Shown piece after piece: positions 43,829 to 54,082 of a stretch of 64,000 bases of DNA. The DNA is from Leptospira soteropolitanensis. GTDB taxonomy: Bacteria > Spirochaetota > Leptospiria > Leptospirales > Leptospiraceae. The stretch covers positions 1-64,000 of the forward strand of contig NZ_JAMQPN010000002.1 in the NCBI RefSeq assembly GCF_026151655.1, given 5' to 3'. How positions within the stretch are numbered: the first letter of the stretch is position 1; every line of letters begins with the position of its first letter. The notes under the pieces are model-generated. The model was not told where the DNA came from. It did no database searches and was given only the letters and a program-made list of their open reading frames with translations. Position numbers and translations under genes: made by a program.

Positions 43829-44068
43829 TTATAGTTGTTTGATGAGGGATTTCAAATCATTAATAAGAGAGAAGGGAACTGGTTTTATTTCTTCTGCAAG
43901 TTGAATCGTATCTTGGATGGTGCGAGTGAGGACTTGTTTTTCAGCAGCATAAGCAGCTTGCGGTAATTTGGACTTGTTTTTCTTGAAAATAGTAACTTTA
44001 TTATCAATGATTTCGATCATTTGGTTCAAATACTGAATCTTTTGGTCCATAAACCAAAGTTCTAACAT
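43829..44068 (-). CDS. Small helical protein of unknown function
   Basis: A 79-residue, all-helical, Lys-rich protein (DQKIQYLNQMIEIIDNKVTI, KSKLPQAAYAAEKQVLTRTI). No family is recognised. It is divergent from the methyltransferase gene, with 11 bases between starts, and 28 bases upstream of the oxidoreductase gene on the same strand. Confidence 0.5.
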   Translation of the reverse strand: MLELWFMDQKIQYLNQMIEIIDNKVTIFKKNKSKLPQAAYAAEKQVLTRTIQDTIQLAEEIKPVPFSLINDLKSLIKQL

Positions 44069-44079
44069 AATGGGATGAA

Positions 44080-44706
44080 ATGAGAAACCAATTTTTTAAC
44101 AATGGAAAGAAAATGGACGTAGGGGTTCCTATGACAGATGCAATTTGGGATTCTTATCTTCCAAAAAAATTCCAATTACTTTCATCATTCCAGTGGACTC
44201 CGATTCCTGTCATTGAAAGGACATGGAAATATCTTTCCTTAGAAAAGGAAATTACCTCTATTATGGATTTAGGTTCGGGAGTTGGCAAATTTTGTATTCA
44301 CCTATCTATATTATCAAATCATTCGATAAATATTTGGGGAGTAGAGGATAGAGAAGATTTAGTGACCTTATCTGAGTCTTTGAAAGAACTTTGGAATACA
44401 TCGGAAGTGACTTTCAAAAATGTTAACTTTTTAGATCAATTTCCCTATGGTCATTCGCATTATTATTGTTTTAATCCTTTGTATGAAACTATGAAGGGAA
44501 GTCATTCTATCGATTCTTCAAAAATAAAGTCGGCAAATCAGTTTCTGATGGATTTAGAAGTCCTAAAAAAGAAACTGTATCAATTAAGTTCAGGAACAAA
44601 ATTGATCACATATCATGGATTTGGTGGGAGTTTTCTCTCTGGATTTCGTATTGTTTTAAAAGAAGAAATTTCTGGCGGTGAGTTTCTGATTTGGGAAAAA
44701 GAATAA
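44080..44706 (+). CDS. SAM-dependent methyltransferase-like protein
   Basis: The 208-residue protein has a class I methyltransferase fold. SIMDLGSGVGKFCIHLSIL near residue 65 is the SAM-binding motif I, NIWGVEDREDL the motif II acidic position, and HYYCFNPLYETM near 130 the post-motif IV region. Substrate is unknown. GGGATG precedes the ATG closely. Confidence 0.75.
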   Translation: MRNQFFNNGKKMDVGVPMTDAIWDSYLPKKFQLLSSFQWTPIPVIERTWKYLSLEKEITSIMDLGSGVGKFCIHLSILSNHSINIWGVEDREDLVTLSESLKELWNTSEVTFKNVNFLDQFPYGHSHYYCFNPLYETMKGSHSIDSSKIKSANQFLMDLEVLKKKLYQLSSGTKLITYHGFGGSFLSGFRIVLKEEISGGEFLIWEKE

Positions 44707-44749
44707 ATCCATTCCCAAATCAGTGTTTTTAATTCGAATCCTAGTTGGA

Positions 44750-46189
44750 TTAAGGCAATTTTCTTTGTAAATGTGGCTTTTTAATTAGAAGATAAAGTAA
44801 TCCTGTAGAAATAACAATGAGCGTAGTAAAAATCATTCCGTAATTGATATACCACGGCTCCTCTGGTGTTCTTGGCCATACCATATTGGCAACTGCAGTA
44901 ACACCATAAATTAAAGCCAAAACATTGATCCAAATGCCAAGTTTTCCTAGAGTAAAGGAGCCCTTCGGTTTCCATCCATGATACCGTGCATATAAAGCTG
45001 CACAAACTACCATTTGGAAAGCAATATAAATACCTGCGGAAGCGAAACTAATAATTGTTGTGACTGCATCTTGTAACCAATGGCCAATGCTTGCAATGAG
45101 AATCGGAATAAGGCCAGTGATAAGCAAGGCATTCACTGGAACTTTATTTGATTTTGATAGATGATTTAAGTATTTGCTTCCAAAAATCATACCATCCCTT
45201 GCAAAGGAAAACAAAAGTCGACTTGCGGCCGCCTGCAAACTCAGTAAACACGATAAAAATGATATCATGACTACTACTATCACCATACGATAACCAAAAA
45301 TTCCCATTGCTTGAGTCAGTGTTGTTGTTACGGGATCACTATCCTCACCAGAGATTGCTTTGTTTATATCAGGAACGGCTAACAAAAGAGCCAAACAAAC
45401 AAAGGTGGCAGCGCCACCACCAATATAAATGGTCATACGCATGGATTTTGGAATCGCAGAACTAGCGTTTGGTGTCTCTTCTGCAACATCACCGCATGCT
45501 TCAAATCCATAATAACAAAACATAGCGGCTACAGAGGACGCAAGAAAAGCCGGTAAATAATTTGCACCTTCCCCGAAGGAAAAAGTATTCCAAAGTATCG
45601 ATATGGAATTTACTTTTGCAAAAATTAATAAATAACCACCAACAACAACAGCTCCAATCAGTTCGCATAAAAATCCGAAAAAGGCAACCTGCGCAAGAAG
45701 TCTTGTTCCACTCAGATTCAGAATGGTGGAAATAAGAATCATAACGATCGCAATCCAAATAAAACCAGAATTGCCAAATTCGATTCCGATAAGTTGGCTA
45801 AGAAAGGGAGCCCCTCCGACGCTAACGGCTGCCACAGTAGTGAAAAGAGCCCAGGCATAAACCCATGCGGAGATCCAGGCCCAACGTTCGCCCACTAAGC
45901 GCAAAGACCACGGATAAATCCCTCCAGAGATCGGAAACTGAGAAACAATTTCTCCAAATACTAAACAGACTAAAAATTGTCCGAACCCAACTAATAAATA
46001 GTTCCAAATCATGGGGGGACCACCAGCTTGGATGGCCAGAGCAAAAACGGAATACACCCCCACAACAGGGGAGAGATAAGTAAAACCCAGAGAAAAATTT
46101 TCCCAGAAACTCATACTGCGCTCAAACTCGGATTTGAGTCCGAGAGCTTCTAATTGTGCTGAATCCTGATCCATCGATTTTTGATTCAT
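44750..46189 (-). CDS. APC-superfamily amino acid permease
   Basis: The 479-residue protein has about 12 transmembrane segments and the APC signature near its start: SFWENFSLGFTYLSPVVGVY, then FGEIVSQFPISGGIYPWSLRL. Such permeases import amino acids or related amines by proton or sodium symport across the inner membrane. The hydrophilic N-terminus is ~30 residues (LEALGLKSEFERSMS). The exact substrate cannot be told. Monocistronic by spacing and divergent from the small lipoprotein gene. Confidence 0.88.
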   Translation of the reverse strand: MNQKSMDQDSAQLEALGLKSEFERSMSFWENFSLGFTYLSPVVGVYSVFALAIQAGGPPMIWNYLLVGFGQFLVCLVFGEIVSQFPISGGIYPWSLRLVGERWAWISAWVYAWALFTTVAAVSVGGAPFLSQLIGIEFGNSGFIWIAIVMILISTILNLSGTRLLAQVAFFGFLCELIGAVVVGGYLLIFAKVNSISILWNTFSFGEGANYLPAFLASSVAAMFCYYGFEACGDVAEETPNASSAIPKSMRMTIYIGGGAATFVCLALLLAVPDINKAISGEDSDPVTTTLTQAMGIFGYRMVIVVVMISFLSCLLSLQAAASRLLFSFARDGMIFGSKYLNHLSKSNKVPVNALLITGLIPILIASIGHWLQDAVTTIISFASAGIYIAFQMVVCAALYARYHGWKPKGSFTLGKLGIWINVLALIYGVTAVANMVWPRTPEEPWYINYGMIFTTLIVISTGLLYLLIKKPHLQRKLP

Positions 46190-46334
46190 AAAAGTTCCTT
46201 CTTTTGGGTGTTTGTCTATATGTCGGTCCAGGATTGGTTTTAGAGACTGCCTTGTTTTCTACAAACGATTTTGTTTTTCCATTGACGAATTGGCTTTTTG
46301 TCATTTAAATTTGTTCTGTTACGGAAAAATGCAA

Positions 46335-46589
46335 ATGAAACAACGAACCATCCTAATTGCCATCATCCTACTCTTTTCACTTAGTTGTGCGAGTACATCC
46401 AAAGAGGGTACATCTGAAGAACCAGGTTTAATGAATAAAATCATTGAAAAAGCAAATTCGGAAGAGGGCCAAAAGGCAATCCAAATGGGAAAGGAAAAAC
46501 TCCAAGACCCTGAAACCCAAGAAAAACTAAAAGGTTTACTCTCTAAAGAGAAAAAGAAAAAAGAAATCCCTGGCGTTCCTGCTCAGTAG
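46335..46589 (+). CDS. Small lipoprotein
   Basis: From ATG 46335 the 84-residue protein has signal peptide MKQRTILIAIILLFSLSC, with Cys18 as the lipidation site. The mature chain is short, helical and charged (EEGQKAIQMGKEKLQDPETQ, SKEKKKKEIPG). An earlier in-frame start at 46212 would bury the signal peptide. Function unknown. Confidence 0.6.
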   Translation: MKQRTILIAIILLFSLSCASTSKEGTSEEPGLMNKIIEKANSEEGQKAIQMGKEKLQDPETQEKLKGLLSKEKKKKEIPGVPAQ

Positions 46590-46921
46590 TTTTCATTAAA
46601 ATCAAACTGGCAAACCTCACGATTCTAAGACATAAAATTGTGAGGTGATGGACTTTTCCTTTTCAGATACTAGTTGGGTCGAAAAATATATTAGAATATC
46701 TTTTTATACTAATGTCTAAAGAAATTCAATAGAATCAATAGAGATTTTTTCGATGAATTTCTTTGGGTTTTTGGAACACAAAAACAAGAATCAAAACCAG
46801 ACAACTGTTTATTTTTAACCTGGAACTAGTTGGATTGTATTTTTAAAATCCATCTTCTCACACCCAAATTTCTGTTGTCCCCTAAGCATTTAAATGAACC
46901 CTAGTCTCAAAATTAGATTAT
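46590..46921. other. Intergenic region before the TonB receptor
   Basis: No gene is visible in these ~330 bases. CCTCAC near 46615 and GTGAGG near 46639 form a weak hairpin that might end the small lipoprotein transcript. I find no recognisable riboswitch or Fur box by eye. Confidence 0.35.
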
Positions 46922-49384
46922 ATGAAAATGAAACTACTTCTCAATACATTTTTGGCACTATGCTTGGCCTTATTTACCATATCTGTTCCATTATATTCGC
47001 AAGAAAAGGCAAAACCCAACTCCGAACTCTCTGAGACGGCTACAAGTGAGCCTTCGGAGAACCAGGAAGAGAATCCTGAAGATCCGAAATGGAAGAAAGC
47101 AGAGATTCGAGTGATTGGAGAAAAAAAAGATCTAAAGAGAATTCCTGGGTCTGCTACCATCATTACCAAGAAGTATTTAGAAGAAACAAGACCCACAGAC
47201 AATATGGAAGTATTGCGCCGCGTGCCTGGTGCTAACATTCGTTACCAAGATCCAGCCGGACTAACTATGAATTTGGGATTTAGGGGAGTGAGTGGGGAAG
47301 TATCCAGAAAGGTTCTTGTTTTAGAAGATGGACTATTTACATCACTAAACCCTTACGGGGAACCAGAAATGTATTATACTCCCTCGATCGAACGTATGGA
47401 GCGAGTTGAAGTGGTCAAGGGCTCAGGTTCCATTCTTTTTGGGCCTTCCACGATTGGTGGTGTTGTCAACTTTATCACAAGAAGACCCCCTAAGGATCCC
47501 ACTTTAAACATACAAACCATAGGTGGAGAAAACGCATATTTCAGCCAAATGGTAGGTTATGGGGGGACCTTTGGCAATACAGGTTTCGATGTCAATGTCC
47601 TCAGAAAACAGGGTGATGGCTTTCGCGCAAACCAAGGTTACTTCGTTAATGAAGCCAATTTGAAAACCATACACCAGTTAAATGAAAAACACAATATTAC
47701 AACCAAGTTGGGTTTCCATCAACAAGAGTCTCAAGCAACCTATGTGGGTCTTACCACTGGAATGTTTCAAAACAATCCAAAAGACAATCCTGCACAGAAT
47801 GATAAGAGAACTATTGAACGTTATAGTTTTTCGATTGGCCATGAATGGACTCTTTCCGAAAAAACAAAACTAATCACTAGAGTGTATTCTGCTTACACGG
47901 AAAGAAACTGGGCAAGACAAAACTACTCACGAAATACAAGGGGGAGTACGAAGCCAACTGATACACTTGCTACTTACGATGGCGAACCATTTACATCCAG
48001 AAATGGAGATACCATTTGGATGCGAGGAACAAATGCTCATAGAGATAGAACTTATAAGTTTGCTGGTATTGAAACCAAATTACAGACAGAAATTGAAACA
48101 GGGTCTATCAAACATGAGATTGATTTGGGAACTCGTTACCACCTGGATATGGCAAAGGTCCAACTTCTGAATGGTCCTCCAACTCCTGATTTTGTCGTGT
48201 ATCCCAATGGGGTGGGATCAACTCCTGCGGTTTTATTACAATCCCAAACAAGTTTGGCAAATAGTGGTGAACTTAGGGATGATGAAAGACGATCTGCTAA
48301 GGCAGTATCCGTGTACTTGCAGGATAGAATTCGCCTAACAGAAAAATTTTCCGTAATTCCAGGGGTTCGTTATGAATCCTTTACACAAACACGTTCTATT
48401 AATCGCGCGAGAAGAGATTTTGATCCCGTTACCTTCGATTATTTTTCGGGAACCAACCCAACCGTGCAGTTAGATAAAACGGCTACAGCAAAAAACCAAA
48501 TAGTACTACCTGGGTTTGGAACCACTTTGGATTTTGCAAAGAATATGACTTGGTTTACCGGTGTTCATAGAGGTTTTTCACCTCCAAGATATGAATCGGC
48601 CATTTCACCTACAGCAGAAGATTTAGTATTAAAACCGGAACGCTCCTGGAACTATGAAACTGGTGTTAGGGGAGATGTAACTGAATACCTAAGTGGTCAA
48701 TTCGTAGGTTACCTCTTAAACTTCGAGGACCAAATCATTAATAGTTCTGCTGCAGGAGGGAACTTAGGTTCGCGACCTGTAAACGCTGGAAGGTCTATTC
48801 ATCGCGGTGTGGAAACCAATTTGACTTTTGACTTTGGTCAATTTTGGAAGTTAAACTATTTAATTCCTTTAGATATTATTTATACAAGGACAGAAGCCAA
48901 ATCAAATCAATATACTTATAATCTTGGTGCATGGACGAAAGGTGATTCCAATCCCTTTGCCCATGTTGACACAAATGGAAACCGCCTTCCTTATGTATCG
49001 AGAGATATCCTTACACTATCTCTCGGAATTTCAAGCCGTAGTACGGGCTTTTATGTTAGAATCGAATGGCAATATTTTTCCAAACAGTTTCACGATTTAG
49101 AAAATTCCAAAACTGTGAGTTGGTATGATACCGTTGGAACCACGGCAGACTATAGAACCATTTTGAATTATGCTGGTATCAAGTCTGATGTTTCGGGACT
49201 AGACGGTGAGATTCCTGCTTACGAACTAGTAAATGCAAACATTGGATACAAAAAAGACAATTGGTCTGTTTTTCTTTCTGGAAAAAACTTACAGGATCGA
49301 AAGTATATTTCTTCACGTTTGCCAGAGGGAATCCAGCCTGGACCATTTCGTCAGGTTAATTTTGGAATCACCTTACAATTGTAA
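46922..49384 (+). CDS. TonB-dependent outer-membrane receptor (FecA-like)
   Basis: The 820-residue protein has a signal peptide (LLLNTFLALCLALFTISVPL), an acidic linker to residue ~60, and a TonB plug domain. The plug shows IRVIGEKKDLKRIPGSATII, LRRVPGANIRY, GFRGVSG, ERVEVVKGSGSILFGPSTIG and GVVNFITRRPP. A large beta-barrel follows, with NYETGVRGD, LNFEDQIINSSAAGG and the closing KNLQDRKYISSRLPEGIQPG. Plug and length match FecA/ferric-siderophore receptors. It ends VNFGITLQL rather than in an aromatic residue. The ligand cannot be told from sequence. It overlaps the convergent EAL gene by 12 bases. Confidence 0.9.
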   Translation: MKMKLLLNTFLALCLALFTISVPLYSQEKAKPNSELSETATSEPSENQEENPEDPKWKKAEIRVIGEKKDLKRIPGSATIITKKYLEETRPTDNMEVLRRVPGANIRYQDPAGLTMNLGFRGVSGEVSRKVLVLEDGLFTSLNPYGEPEMYYTPSIERMERVEVVKGSGSILFGPSTIGGVVNFITRRPPKDPTLNIQTIGGENAYFSQMVGYGGTFGNTGFDVNVLRKQGDGFRANQGYFVNEANLKTIHQLNEKHNITTKLGFHQQESQATYVGLTTGMFQNNPKDNPAQNDKRTIERYSFSIGHEWTLSEKTKLITRVYSAYTERNWARQNYSRNTRGSTKPTDTLATYDGEPFTSRNGDTIWMRGTNAHRDRTYKFAGIETKLQTEIETGSIKHEIDLGTRYHLDMAKVQLLNGPPTPDFVVYPNGVGSTPAVLLQSQTSLANSGELRDDERRSAKAVSVYLQDRIRLTEKFSVIPGVRYESFTQTRSINRARRDFDPVTFDYFSGTNPTVQLDKTATAKNQIVLPGFGTTLDFAKNMTWFTGVHRGFSPPRYESAISPTAEDLVLKPERSWNYETGVRGDVTEYLSGQFVGYLLNFEDQIINSSAAGGNLGSRPVNAGRSIHRGVETNLTFDFGQFWKLNYLIPLDIIYTRTEAKSNQYTYNLGAWTKGDSNPFAHVDTNGNRLPYVSRDILTLSLGISSRSTGFYVRIEWQYFSKQFHDLENSKTVSWYDTVGTTADYRTILNYAGIKSDVSGLDGEIPAYELVNANIGYKKDNWSVFLSGKNLQDRKYISSRLPEGIQPGPFRQVNFGITLQL

Positions 49385-51043
49385 CTGGGTTGTTGTGGGC
49401 AGTGCAGGGGACGGTTTCATAAAAAGAAATCCCTGGGAATATTCAATTCCCAGGGTTTCGATCATATCTTGAATGGCAGGGCGATCCACAAACTCTGCTA
49501 CCACTTTGGCACCAATTCCTCGTGCAAGTTCCACAATCCCTTGAACAAGGAGGTATGCTGTTTTGTTTTCTGGAAGGTTTTTGATAAATTGACCGTCAAT
49601 TTTTAAGTAGTCAGGTTCAAATTCGAGTAGCCTTGCAAGGTTTGAATACTGAACACCAAAATCGTCAATGGCAATTTCGCAGCCAATTTCTTTTAGATTA
49701 CGAATCGTCGATAAGCTGTATCGATTTTCCGAAAAACTAATATCTTCCAAAATTTCAAAAGTAACTCGGCTTGGATCAATTTTGTAATGAGACAATCTTG
49801 ATTCTACCCATTTACTGAAACTTTTATACTCTAATTCGGATTCAGTCAGGTTAATTGAAAAATCAAATGGTTTATCTGAGAAATAATTCATCGACTCATC
49901 AATCATCTGTAACCCGATCATACGAATGCTACCTGTAACTCTTGCTAAATTAAGAAAAGCATCTGGTGTTAGGATAGCATCTCTATCCTTGATTCGTGCC
50001 AAACATTCGAATTTCCTAATTTGTTTGGTTTGGTTGTCCACAATCCCCTGAAAGTAAGGGACAATTTGTTTATTAGTAATTGCAGATTGAATTTTCTGAC
50101 TTAGTTGAAAGTTCTGTAAATGATTGTCTATGGATAGTTCATCAGTATAAGAAACAAAATCGGCTGATCCTTGTGCTTCTGCACGAAAGAGAGCAAGTTT
50201 CGCTTTGTAATAACAATCCTCTTGTCCTGTAGCGGATGAATAACGACAGTCCAAGTGGAATCCCACTCCATCCAAAACCAAGTCATCCGATTTTAAAATC
50301 ATACGGAAACTTCTAATTTTTTCCACTAATGAATGTTCGGGTAGATTTGACAATACCGCAATTTCATCAGAATAAATATGAAAAACTTTTTCCTCGTTTT
50401 GTAGGTGAACAGTGAGAAGTTGTAGGAGTTTTTTAAATAACTTTCTATAAACTTCAATTCCGAATGTTTTGATGATGATGGGAAAACTGACAATTTTAAT
50501 GAGTAAAATCGATTGGTTTTTTTTAGGATTCACATCCGATTTTAATTGTTTTACCAATGATTCAAAATTGGGGAATTTGGAATCTCTGTGAAAATAAAGA
50601 TTGTCGGCAAGTTCCTTATTTTTTTCTTCTAAAGTCTTTTCTTGGAAATAAGCGTCAATAGCTTGTTTGATGGTCAGTTCCAAATCATGAGCATCCCAAG
50701 GTTTGGAAAGGTAACGATACAAACAACCGTGGTTTAGGGCATTTCCAATCGCCTGGGCCGGTGCCTGACCTGTCAGCATTATTTTTTTAGTTCGAGGATG
50801 GCTCTCCTGCATTTCAATGAGGAATTCATCACCTTTTTGACCAGGCATCACATGATCACAGATCACAACGGCTAGGTCTGCGGAGGTGCCCGCAATTTCT
50901 TTCATAATTTCTTTTGCTGTTTCCGCGCTTTCAGCAGTTTCGATGGTAAAACTGGACCCAAAGACTTTCTTTAATTGTTCCTTTAGATTCCAAAGAATGA
51001 AGAATTCGTCATCGATACATAAGATATAGGGTTTTTCGTTCAA
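49373..51043 (-). CDS. Response regulator with degenerate GGDEF and EAL domains
   Basis: The 556-residue protein has a receiver domain at residues 1-125 (acidic D11/D12, phospho-acceptor D63 in ICDHVMPG, and a Lys in YLSKPWDA). A GGDEF-like domain at ~170-300 has YSDEI in place of GGDEF, so it is unlikely to make c-di-GMP. An EAL domain lies at ~310-550 with ECLARI, SINLTES, TFEILED, AIDDFG, YLKIDG and YSQGF. The EAL signature reads ECL but the metal-binding Glu, Asn, Glu, Asp-Asp, Lys and Gln positions are kept. It is therefore a plausible c-di-GMP phosphodiesterase under phosphorelay control. No histidine kinase is adjacent. Confidence 0.88.
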   Translation of the reverse strand: MNEKPYILCIDDEFFILWNLKEQLKKVFGSSFTIETAESAETAKEIMKEIAGTSADLAVVICDHVMPGQKGDEFLIEMQESHPRTKKIMLTGQAPAQAIGNALNHGCLYRYLSKPWDAHDLELTIKQAIDAYFQEKTLEEKNKELADNLYFHRDSKFPNFESLVKQLKSDVNPKKNQSILLIKIVSFPIIIKTFGIEVYRKLFKKLLQLLTVHLQNEEKVFHIYSDEIAVLSNLPEHSLVEKIRSFRMILKSDDLVLDGVGFHLDCRYSSATGQEDCYYKAKLALFRAEAQGSADFVSYTDELSIDNHLQNFQLSQKIQSAITNKQIVPYFQGIVDNQTKQIRKFECLARIKDRDAILTPDAFLNLARVTGSIRMIGLQMIDESMNYFSDKPFDFSINLTESELEYKSFSKWVESRLSHYKIDPSRVTFEILEDISFSENRYSLSTIRNLKEIGCEIAIDDFGVQYSNLARLLEFEPDYLKIDGQFIKNLPENKTAYLLVQGIVELARGIGAKVVAEFVDRPAIQDMIETLGIEYSQGFLFMKPSPALPTTTQLQL

Positions 51044-51188
51044 GAGGATACCTGGGAAGCGTTTTAAATAAATTGTTATCTTTCAGAATATGCAAGAAAT
51101 ATTTGATGTTGACATTTTCTTTCCATTGTATCTAATCGACCCGGCTCCCAGGACATTGGGGCGTGCATTGTGTTTTACGAGGACAGGA

Positions 51189-51458
51189 ATGGTTTCTAAT
51201 AAAATTTATGTGGGAAATTTAAAATTTTCCCTTAAGGAAGAAAATATACGCCAGATTTTCTCCGTTTACGGAGTAATTCAAGATCTGAAAATGATTCATG
51301 ATCGGGAAACTGGAAATTTTAGAGGTTTTGCTTTCATCACCTATGCGAATCCAGAAGAAGCGGAAGAGGCGGTAACCCAGATGAATGGACAACCTGTCGA
51401 TGGAAGGAATTTAAAGGTTACCTTTGCCGAGGATAAAAGAAAAGAGAAACAGAACTAA
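51189..51458 (+). CDS. RRM-type RNA-binding protein
   Basis: From ATG 51189 the 89-residue protein is a single RNA-recognition motif with RNP2 KIYVGNLKF and RNP1 FRGFAFITY, followed by a short basic tail (VTFAEDKRKEKQN). Small RRM proteins of this type occur in spirochaetes and cyanobacteria, where they are often cold- or stress-related. An earlier in-frame ATG at 51090 would add unstructured sequence and was rejected. AGGA sits before 51189. Confidence 0.85.
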   Translation: MVSNKIYVGNLKFSLKEENIRQIFSVYGVIQDLKMIHDRETGNFRGFAFITYANPEEAEEAVTQMNGQPVDGRNLKVTFAEDKRKEKQN

Positions 51459-51499
51459 AATTCACTTTTCCGGGATAGGTCATCCTATAAAGAAGGAGG

Positions 51500-54082
51500 A
51501 TGACCTCATCCTCATCCTCCTCTCTCGTCCACAAATTAGAAGACTACAAACCTTCCCCATGGCTTACTCCCAAAGTCAATTTACGATTTGATTTAGATTT
51601 GCACCTGACAGTTGTCAGAGCCGAATATGATGTAATCCTTCAAGCCGAAACCATTGAACCACTATTTCTTTATGGCGAATCTTTAGAGTTTTTATCCCTC
51701 CGAATGGATGGGGCTATTCTTGACCCAAACGAATACCAAGTTACGGATTCAGGGATTCTTATTTCCCACCCTCCGAAGAAAGAATTTCAACTCACTGTAG
51801 AAAACCGGATTTGTCCGGCAAAAAATACTTCACTCGAAGGTTTGTACAAATCGGGATCTATGCTTTGTACCCAAAACGAACCCGAAGGATTTCGTAAAAT
51901 CGTTTATTCGATCGATAGACCTGACAATATGATGCGGTTTCGTGTCACCATTGCCGGCGAGAAATCACTATTTCCAGTGATGTTGTCCAATGGAAACTTT
52001 GTGGGTGAAAACCAAATGGGAGACAGTAAACGAGAAGTCATCTGGGAAGATCCTTTTCCAAAACCATCTTATCTTTTTGCACTCGTTGCCGGCGAACTAA
52101 TTGAGACCAAAGATTCCTTTCAAACGAAATCAGGTAGAGAGATTACTCTTAAGATTTTTGTAGAAAAAGGAAACGAAGAGAAAGTTGGATTTGCTTTTGA
52201 TTCATTAAAAAAAGCAATGAAATGGGATGAGGACACTTTCGGATTAGAGTATGATTTAGATCTATTTATGATCGTTGCTGTTGAAGACTTCAATATGGGA
52301 GCAATGGAAAACAAGGGTTTGAATCTATTTAACGCCAAATTGGTATTAGCTGATAAGAAATCAGCTACAGATGAAAGTTTTGAGTCAATTCTTGCCGTGA
52401 TTGCCCATGAATATTTTCATAATTGGACAGGTAACCGTGTCACTCTTCGAAATTGGTTTAACTTAACTCTAAAGGAAGGACTTACTGTATTTCGAGACCA
52501 ATGGTTTACGGAAGATATGACAGATCCTGCTGTCAAAAGAATCAAAGATGTATTGTTTTTGAAGGAATTTCAGTTTCCTGAAGACCAGGGTCCTATGTCG
52601 CACCCCATCCTTCCTAAATCTTACCGGGAGATGAATAATTTTTATACAGTAACCGTTTATGAGAAGGGGGCAGAAGTCATTCGTTTGATATCGGAAATAA
52701 TCGGAAGAGAAAGTTTTAAAAAAGGCTTAAAACATTATCTATCTAAGTATGATGGCAAGGGAGTTACCTTTGAAGAATTCATATCTTCTATGGAAGAGGT
52801 TGTTGGTAAATCCATTCCATATCTTCGTAATTGGTATCATCGAAGTGGAACACCTTTGCTTTCAGTAAAAGAAAGTTATGAGAAAGAAACCAATGAATGG
52901 ATCTTTGAAATCGTTGATACAGGATCTAGTGAATACCCCTTAGTATATTCGAATTCATTTGCAGTTTTTGACCTAGATGGAAATCTCATTATAGAAAATA
53001 AAAGGATTATGGCAGGTGAACGCGACCAAATCCGAATTTCTGCCTTGGATCCAAATGGAACAAAGCCAATCATTTCCTTATTTCGTTCTTTATCCAGTCC
53101 GGTGCGTTTGGATGATCACCAGTCAGAGGAAGAAATCAAAATTTTAGCAAAAGTAGAAACTGATGGAGTGGCTCGTTTTTTTGCCTTTCAAAATTTGATT
53201 TTCGATTGGTTTCGTAAGTCTCTTGGTTCAGGCAAAGAAGAGGATTTTTCTGCCATTATAGAAACAATTGCAGATTCCTTTACTCGCAACTGGGAAAAAA
53301 CTTATTTAAGTTTTTATCTTTCTTTTCCAGGTTTAACCCAAATTAGTGAAAATCTAAATTGTTATCAATTTTCGAAAATTCAAAAATTAAGAGTTTGGGC
53401 CATTCAAACTATCGCAACTACATTTACTAAAAACTTCCAAATCTTATTGGAAGAAAATAGAAAAACAATTCCAGTTCAAACGAAGGAAGAAATCGGAAAA
53501 CGAAAACTAAAAAATATCGCTCTTTATTACTTGTTATACGATCCTTCTAGAAAATTCGAAAAATTGGCTGTAATGGAACAAAGGGAAGCCAAACATATGA
53601 GTGAAGAAGTTTCCGCCATGAGATTTCTTGTTGAAATCGAATCTTCGGAAAAAGAAAACTCAGTTAATTCTTTTTTTGAAAAGTGGAAAAAAGATAATTT
53701 GGTATTAGATGTTTGGTTTGCAGCTCAAGTGAGTTCAGGGGAAGATCGCGCAAAAATTGCAGAAAAATTGGAAAAACACCCACAATTCAATATTCGTAAT
53801 CCGAATAAGGTTCGGTCATTATACTTTAGTTTGGCGAGAAATCCTTTAAGTTTTCACAAAGAAGATGGAAGTGGTTATTCCTTCATAGCAGAAAGAATAA
53901 GGTTACTCAATGAAATCAATCCGCAAATGGCAGCATCGTTAACTAAATTATTTTCGCCGGTATCTAAACAGGAGGGTGATCTTCCTAAAATAGCAAAGAA
54001 GGAACTAAAAAAAATCGAAGTCCTCCCCAATCTTTCTAAGGAATTGGGGGAGGTTCTTGGAACTATTTTAAGTTCTCTTTAG
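51500..54082 (+). CDS. pepN: Aminopeptidase N (M1 family)
   Basis: The 860-residue protein is an M1 zinc aminopeptidase that trims N-terminal residues from peptides in the cytoplasm. GAMENKGLNLFN near residue 262 is the exopeptidase signature; HEYFHNWTGNRV near 303 gives HExxH, with the distal Glu in LTLKEGLT. The C-terminal part (HRSGTPLLSV, SEYPLVYSNSFAVFDLDG) matches the proteobacterial PepN-type Ig-like and helical domains. ATG follows a GGAGG site. It converges on the acyl-CoA ligase gene with a 4-base overlap. Confidence 0.93.
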   Translation: MTSSSSSSLVHKLEDYKPSPWLTPKVNLRFDLDLHLTVVRAEYDVILQAETIEPLFLYGESLEFLSLRMDGAILDPNEYQVTDSGILISHPPKKEFQLTVENRICPAKNTSLEGLYKSGSMLCTQNEPEGFRKIVYSIDRPDNMMRFRVTIAGEKSLFPVMLSNGNFVGENQMGDSKREVIWEDPFPKPSYLFALVAGELIETKDSFQTKSGREITLKIFVEKGNEEKVGFAFDSLKKAMKWDEDTFGLEYDLDLFMIVAVEDFNMGAMENKGLNLFNAKLVLADKKSATDESFESILAVIAHEYFHNWTGNRVTLRNWFNLTLKEGLTVFRDQWFTEDMTDPAVKRIKDVLFLKEFQFPEDQGPMSHPILPKSYREMNNFYTVTVYEKGAEVIRLISEIIGRESFKKGLKHYLSKYDGKGVTFEEFISSMEEVVGKSIPYLRNWYHRSGTPLLSVKESYEKETNEWIFEIVDTGSSEYPLVYSNSFAVFDLDGNLIIENKRIMAGERDQIRISALDPNGTKPIISLFRSLSSPVRLDDHQSEEEIKILAKVETDGVARFFAFQNLIFDWFRKSLGSGKEEDFSAIIETIADSFTRNWEKTYLSFYLSFPGLTQISENLNCYQFSKIQKLRVWAIQTIATTFTKNFQILLEENRKTIPVQTKEEIGKRKLKNIALYYLLYDPSRKFEKLAVMEQREAKHMSEEVSAMRFLVEIESSEKENSVNSFFEKWKKDNLVLDVWFAAQVSSGEDRAKIAEKLEKHPQFNIRNPNKVRSLYFSLARNPLSFHKEDGSGYSFIAERIRLLNEINPQMAASLTKLFSPVSKQEGDLPKIAKKELKKIEVLPNLSKELGEVLGTILSSL

